A DNA stretch of 24,921 bases, taken from assembly GCA_015265235.1 (NCBI GenBank), contig JABZYJ010000015.1, positions 1 through 24,921 on the forward strand. The letters run 5' to 3'. The notes below the pieces were generated by a model. The model was not told the DNA's origin, did no database searches, and saw nothing but the letters and a program-made list of their open reading frames with translations. Source of the stretch: Selenomonas sp. (GTDB lineage Bacteria > Bacillota > Negativicutes > Selenomonadales > Selenomonadaceae). Shown here in pieces: positions 21,592 through 24,921 of the stretch. The translations under genes were made by a program, and so were the position numbers. How positions within the stretch are numbered: position 1 is the stretch's first letter; each line of letters starts with the position of its first letter.

Positions 21592-22515
21592 ATGCCAAAG
21601 AAAATTACGGATCTTGCCGTCGGTGGGCAGGCGGTCATCGAGGGCGTAATGATGCGCGACGCACACCGTACGGCGACGGCAGTACGCCTGCCGAGTGGCG
21701 AGATCGACGTCGAGACGCGCACGGTCTCCTCCATTCGCGACCGCTATCCGGTGCTCAACCTGCCGCTCATCCGCGGCTCGGTCATCATGGTGGAGTCCCT
21801 CATCATCGGGATGCGCGCCCTCTCCTTCTCCGCGCAGGCGGCAGGTGAGGAGGATGAGCAGATGACGAAAAAGGAGATCGCCATGACGATCTCCTTTGCC
21901 CTCGTCCTTGCGAGCATCCTCTTTATCGTTATCCCGACCGGAGCGGCACATCTCGCGGCGGCGTATACGGACGATCCCATCGTGTTCAACCTCATTGAGG
22001 GCGGTATTCGTCTCATGGTCTTCCTCCTCTATATCTGGGGGATCTCGTTCATGGGCGGCATCCGCCGCGTCTTCCAGTACCACGGTGCGGAGCACAAGAC
22101 CATCCACTGCTACGAGGCAGGGGAGGCACTGACCGTCGAGAACGTACAGAAGTTTCCGCGCCTGCATCCGCGCTGCGGAACGAATTTCCTGCTCATCGTC
22201 ATGGTGGTTGCCATCGTCTTTCACGTCTTCTTCGGCTGGCCCGATCTCTGGCTGCGCATTCTGAGCCGCCTTGCGATCCTGCCCGTCGTGGCGGGGGTCT
22301 CCTATGAGATCATCCGCTTTGCGGGACGCAGTGAGAATCACCTCGTACACATCCTCATCACGCCCGGACTGTGGCTGCAGTACCTGACGACGCGCCCGCC
22401 CGCTGATGAGATGGTCGAGGTGGCGATTGAGTCGCTGAAGGCTGTGCTGCCGGCAGAGGATATCCCCGCGGGCAGCGGAAATTATCGGAATGAGCAGAAG
22501 GAGACAACGTGCTAA
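21592..22515 (+). CDS. YqhQ-type DUF1385 membrane protein
   Basis: A 307-residue protein of the DUF1385/YqhQ family. Signatures: GGQAVIEGVMMR near the N-terminus, the conserved YHGAEHKTIHCYE with HPRCGTNFLL, and VSYEIIRFAGR. There are about four membrane helices (two around residues 100-150, two around 195-245). Function is not established; the conserved His/Glu/Cys residues suggest a metal site or enzyme. AAAGGA precedes the ATG. The start is 18 bp after a strong terminator, so it must be expressed by read-through or from a promoter hidden upstream of that hairpin. Its end overlaps prfA by 7 bp. Confidence 0.9.
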   Translation: MPKKITDLAVGGQAVIEGVMMRDAHRTATAVRLPSGEIDVETRTVSSIRDRYPVLNLPLIRGSVIMVESLIIGMRALSFSAQAAGEEDEQMTKKEIAMTISFALVLASILFIVIPTGAAHLAAAYTDDPIVFNLIEGGIRLMVFLLYIWGISFMGGIRRVFQYHGAEHKTIHCYEAGEALTVENVQKFPRLHPRCGTNFLLIVMVVAIVFHVFFGWPDLWLRILSRLAILPVVAGVSYEIIRFAGRSENHLVHILITPGLWLQYLTTRPPADEMVEVAIESLKAVLPAEDIPAGSGNYRNEQKETTC

Positions 22516-23573
22516 GCAAACTTGCTGCAGTAGAAGATAAATACCGTGAGCTTGAGACACTGCTCAGCGATCCGTCCGTGATGGAGGATATGGCGGTGTG
22601 GCAGCGTTATACGCGCGAGCACGCGGCGCTCACGCCAATCGTCGAGGCGTACCAATCCTACCGACGGGCGCTGGCTACCATAGATGAGGATAAGGAGATG
22701 CTCGCCGAGGCCGATGCCGAGATGAAGACGATGCTCATGGCGGAGATCGCGGAGGCGGAGGCGGAGCGCGACCGTCTCGCCGCCGAGTTGCCGATTCTCC
22801 TCCTGCCGCGCGACCCGAACGACGATAAGAATGTCATCGTCGAGATTCGCGGCGGCGTGGGCGGTGAGGAGGCGGCTCTCTTTGCTGCGAGCCTCTTTCG
22901 CATGTATGCACGCTACGCCGAGCGGCAGGGTTGGCGCACCGAGGTGCTCAGCAGCAATCCGACGGAGATCGGCGGGTTTAAGGAGATCACCTTTCTCGTC
23001 AGCGGTGCCGGCGCATACAGCAAACTCAAATATGAGAGCGGGACGCATCGCGTCCAGCGCATTCCCGTCACGGAGTCCGGCGGGCGCATCCACACCTCGG
23101 CGGTGACCGTCGCCGTCCTGCCCGAGGCAGAGGAGGTCGAGGTGACCATCGATCCGAACGATCTGCGCATCGACACCTACTGTGCGTCGGGCGCGGGCGG
23201 ACAGTACGTCAACCGTACGGAGACGGCGATCCGCATCACGCATCTCCCAACGGGCATCGTCGTCCAGTGTCAGGACGAGAAATCCCAGCTGAAAAACCGA
23301 GAGAAGGCGATGAAGGTGCTGCGGGCGCGCCTTTACGACCGTGCACAGCAGGAGCAGGCAGATGCCGTTGCGGCCGATCGCCGCAGTCAAGTGGGCTCGG
23401 GCGACCGCAGCGAACGCATCCGCACGTACAATTTCCCGCAGGGACGCGTGACCGATCACCGCATCGGACTGACGCTCTATAAAATTGATGCAGTGATGGA
23501 CGGTGAGCTGGATGAGCTGCTGGCGGGGCTGATTACGGCCGATCAGGCGGAACGTCTGAAACAGGTGAACTGA
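22509..23573 (+). CDS. prfA: peptide chain release factor 1
   Basis: A 354-residue class I release factor that reads UAA and UAG. The catalytic GGQ is at 230-232 inside ASGAGGQYVNRTETA, and the stop-codon-reading loop shows RIPVTES with PVT at 186-188, the RF1-type P-x-T motif rather than the SPF of RF2. The start is GTG at 22509 with AAGGAG (22498-22503) just before. It overlaps yqhQ by 7 bp and prmC by 1 bp, so the three are translationally linked. Confidence 0.96.
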   Translation: MLSKLAAVEDKYRELETLLSDPSVMEDMAVWQRYTREHAALTPIVEAYQSYRRALATIDEDKEMLAEADAEMKTMLMAEIAEAEAERDRLAAELPILLLPRDPNDDKNVIVEIRGGVGGEEAALFAASLFRMYARYAERQGWRTEVLSSNPTEIGGFKEITFLVSGAGAYSKLKYESGTHRVQRIPVTESGGRIHTSAVTVAVLPEAEEVEVTIDPNDLRIDTYCASGAGGQYVNRTETAIRITHLPTGIVVQCQDEKSQLKNREKAMKVLRARLYDRAQQEQADAVAADRRSQVGSGDRSERIRTYNFPQGRVTDHRIGLTLYKIDAVMDGELDELLAGLITADQAERLKQVN

Positions 23574-24451
23574 TGGCGGAGCGTGTATGGACGATACAGG
23601 AACTGCTGACGTGGACGACGGATTTTTTCCGCACGCGCGGCATGGAGACACCGCGCCTCGATGCTGAGGTGCTGCTCGCTGCCGTGCTCGGTCGGGATCG
23701 CATGTATCTTTATGTCCATTTTGACGAGCCGCTCGAGCCTGCGGAACTGGCAACGTTTCGTGGCTATGTGAAGGAGCGCGGGGCGCATGTCCCGATGGCT
23801 TACATACTGGGCAGACGGGAGTTCATGGGGCTGTCCTTCCGCGTCACGCGCGATACACTCATCCCGCGTCCCGATACGGAGATTCTGGCGCAGTTCGCCG
23901 TGGATACCCTCCGTGCACGCGCAGAGGCGGGAGCGGGAGAGCTGCGCTTTGCCGATATCGGTACGGGGACGGGGGCAATCGCGCTCTCCGTTCTGCACCA
24001 TACGGAGGGGACACGCGCAGATGCCGTGGACATCTCTTCTGCTGCCGCAGCAGTTGCCGCAGAGAATGCGGCAGAACTGGGTCTGACGGAGCGCATCGAG
24101 GTACTGACGGGTGACCTCACGGCGCCGCTCCTTGGGCGCAGCTATGCTATGATCCTGTCCAATCCGCCGTATATCCCGTCTGCTGATGTAAAAACCCTGA
24201 TGGAGGATGTGAAGGCGTACGAGCCGCATCTCGCACTTGACGGCGGAGCAGACGGGCTCGCCGTCTATCGGCGTCTCCTGAGGGATGCGCCTGACCTCCT
24301 GACGGAGGGCGGCGTTATTGCCGTTGAGGTGGGCATCCATGAGGCAACGGACGTCGCGGCACTCATGGCGGCGCATCCGCGCATCGTGCGGACGAAGACG
24401 CTCTGTGATCTGGCGGGGATTGAGCGCGTGGTCGTTGGAGAGACCGCTTAA
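23573..24451 (+). CDS. prmC: release factor glutamine methyltransferase PrmC
   Basis: A 292-residue SAM-dependent methyltransferase that methylates the glutamine of the GGQ motif in release factors. The helical N-terminal domain (1-85) binds the release factor. IPRPDTE follows (98-104), then the SAM-binding DIGTGTGAIAL (128-138) and the catalytic NPPY (197-200). It starts within the prfA stop (TGATG), joining enzyme and substrate genes in one unit. Confidence 0.96.
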   Translation: MAERVWTIQELLTWTTDFFRTRGMETPRLDAEVLLAAVLGRDRMYLYVHFDEPLEPAELATFRGYVKERGAHVPMAYILGRREFMGLSFRVTRDTLIPRPDTEILAQFAVDTLRARAEAGAGELRFADIGTGTGAIALSVLHHTEGTRADAVDISSAAAAVAAENAAELGLTERIEVLTGDLTAPLLGRSYAMILSNPPYIPSADVKTLMEDVKAYEPHLALDGGADGLAVYRRLLRDAPDLLTEGGVIAVEVGIHEATDVAALMAAHPRIVRTKTLCDLAGIERVVVGETA

Positions 24452-24463
24452 GGAGGGAACAAC

Positions 24464-24921
24464 GTGAAGACGGAGATTCTTCGCCCTGCATCCACGGAGG
24501 ATTTTGCGCGTGCTGCAGCGTTGATCCGCGATGGGCAGTTGGTCGCGTTCCCCACGGAGACGGTCTATGGTCTTGGTGCAAATGGGCTCGATGCGGCGGC
24601 GTGTGCGCGGATCTACGAGGCGAAGGGACGCCCCTCCGATAATCCGCTCATCCTCCATATCGCCGATCTCTCCATGCTGGACGAGGCAGCAGAGGAGGTG
24701 CCGCCCGCCGCAGCACATTTGCTCACGGCATTCGCGCCTGGCCCCATCACCGTCATCGTGCCGAAAGCTGCGCATATTCCGCCGCTGGTCACGGGCGGGC
24801 TGTCGACGGTCGGCGTGCGCTGTCCCGCCCATGACGTGGCACGGCGGCTCATCCGCGCGGCGGGGGTGCCGATTGCCGCACCCTCGGCGAACATCTCAGG
24901 GCGTCCGAGCCCGACGACGGC
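24464..24921 (+). CDS. threonylcarbamoyl-AMP synthase (Sua5/TsaC/YrdC), partial
   Basis: A reading frame open to the window end, 152 complete codons. It makes threonylcarbamoyl-AMP for the t6A modification at position 37 of ANN-decoding tRNAs. Family motifs: FPTETVYGLGANG (about 29-41), KGRPSDNPLI (about 54-63), PGPITVIVPK, STVGVRCP and SANISGRPSP. The GTG at 24464 has AGGAGGG (24451-24457) before it. It is 12 bp behind prmC, so part of the same operon. Whether it has the extra Sua5 C-terminal domain cannot be seen. Confidence 0.93.
   Translation, partial: MKTEILRPASTEDFARAAALIRDGQLVAFPTETVYGLGANGLDAAACARIYEAKGRPSDNPLILHIADLSMLDEAAEEVPPAAAHLLTAFAPGPITVIVPKAAHIPPLVTGGLSTVGVRCPAHDVARRLIRAAGVPIAAPSANISGRPSPTT

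Noticed and set aside
23543..24832. 429-codon minus-strand frame opposite prmC and sua5
   Set aside because: It is a shadow of high-GC coding on the other strand. prmC and Sua5 motifs are intact on the plus strand.
1..24921. tRNA, rRNA, CRISPR arrays, prophage or integrase genes
   Set aside because: I saw no cloverleaf with a CCA end, no rRNA segments, no spaced direct repeats and no phage or transposase motifs in the window.

Overview
The window is a GC-rich, tightly packed bacterial chromosome segment. Gene content and order (nfeD-floA, rny with ymdB, flgB-flgC-fliE-fliF-fliG-fliH-fliI-fliJ, rpmE-yqhQ-prfA-prmC-sua5) fit a flagellated member of the Firmicutes. High GC and protein sequence style suggest a Selenomonas-like member of the Negativicutes. 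That placement is inference from family knowledge, because no rRNA or other decisive marker is present.

Region by region. (1) 1-631 has no ordinary gene and looks AT-richer than the rest. It holds a compact type I toxin-antitoxin-like module: a 23-residue hydrophobic peptide gene on the minus strand, with a convergent antisense RNA on the plus strand, each with its own promoter and terminator. About 360 bp downstream is a second, toxin-less copy of the antisense RNA unit. (2) 632-2763 is a membrane-organisation operon: NfeD-like protein, flotillin-like FloA and a small membrane-anchored protein, closed by a perfect bidirectional terminator. (3) 2817-3893 is a secreted M48 zinc protease on the minus strand, divergent from rny. 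(4) 4048-7956 carries RNA and nucleotide turnover genes: RNase Y, an unrecognised protein, a YmdB-type phosphodiesterase and a PHP-domain protein that lacks three of the usual metal ligands. (5) A 160-bp MITE-like element with 15-bp terminal inverted repeats lies between the PHP gene and a P-loop/Asp23 fusion gene. (6) 9125-16899 is a flagellar basal-body, switch and export cluster ending in a lytic transglycosylase and a MotE-like protein. (7) 17075-19628 encodes an AMIN-domain N-acetylmuramoyl-L-alanine amidase and a MATE transporter. (8) 19656-21066 is an NDH-2 gene with its own promoter and a candidate Rex operator. (9) 21070 to the end is a translation cluster: L31 with a structured leader, YqhQ, release factor 1, its methyltransferase PrmC and the start of the t6A enzyme Sua5/TsaC.

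How the genes work together: the flagellar genes give, in order, the proximal rod, the rod-MS ring junction, the MS ring, the C-ring switch and the export ATPase with its regulators, followed by a peptidoglycan-cleaving enzyme and a stator-associated protein. prfA and prmC are an enzyme-substrate pair, joined by a one-base stop/start overlap. rny and ymdB are neighbours in many Firmicutes. Most attractive for follow-up: the type I module with its orphan antisense copy (which may instead be an attenuator for nfeD-floA), the degenerate PHP active site, the MITE-like element, the Rex-like site before NDH-2, and the terminator sitting just before yqhQ.
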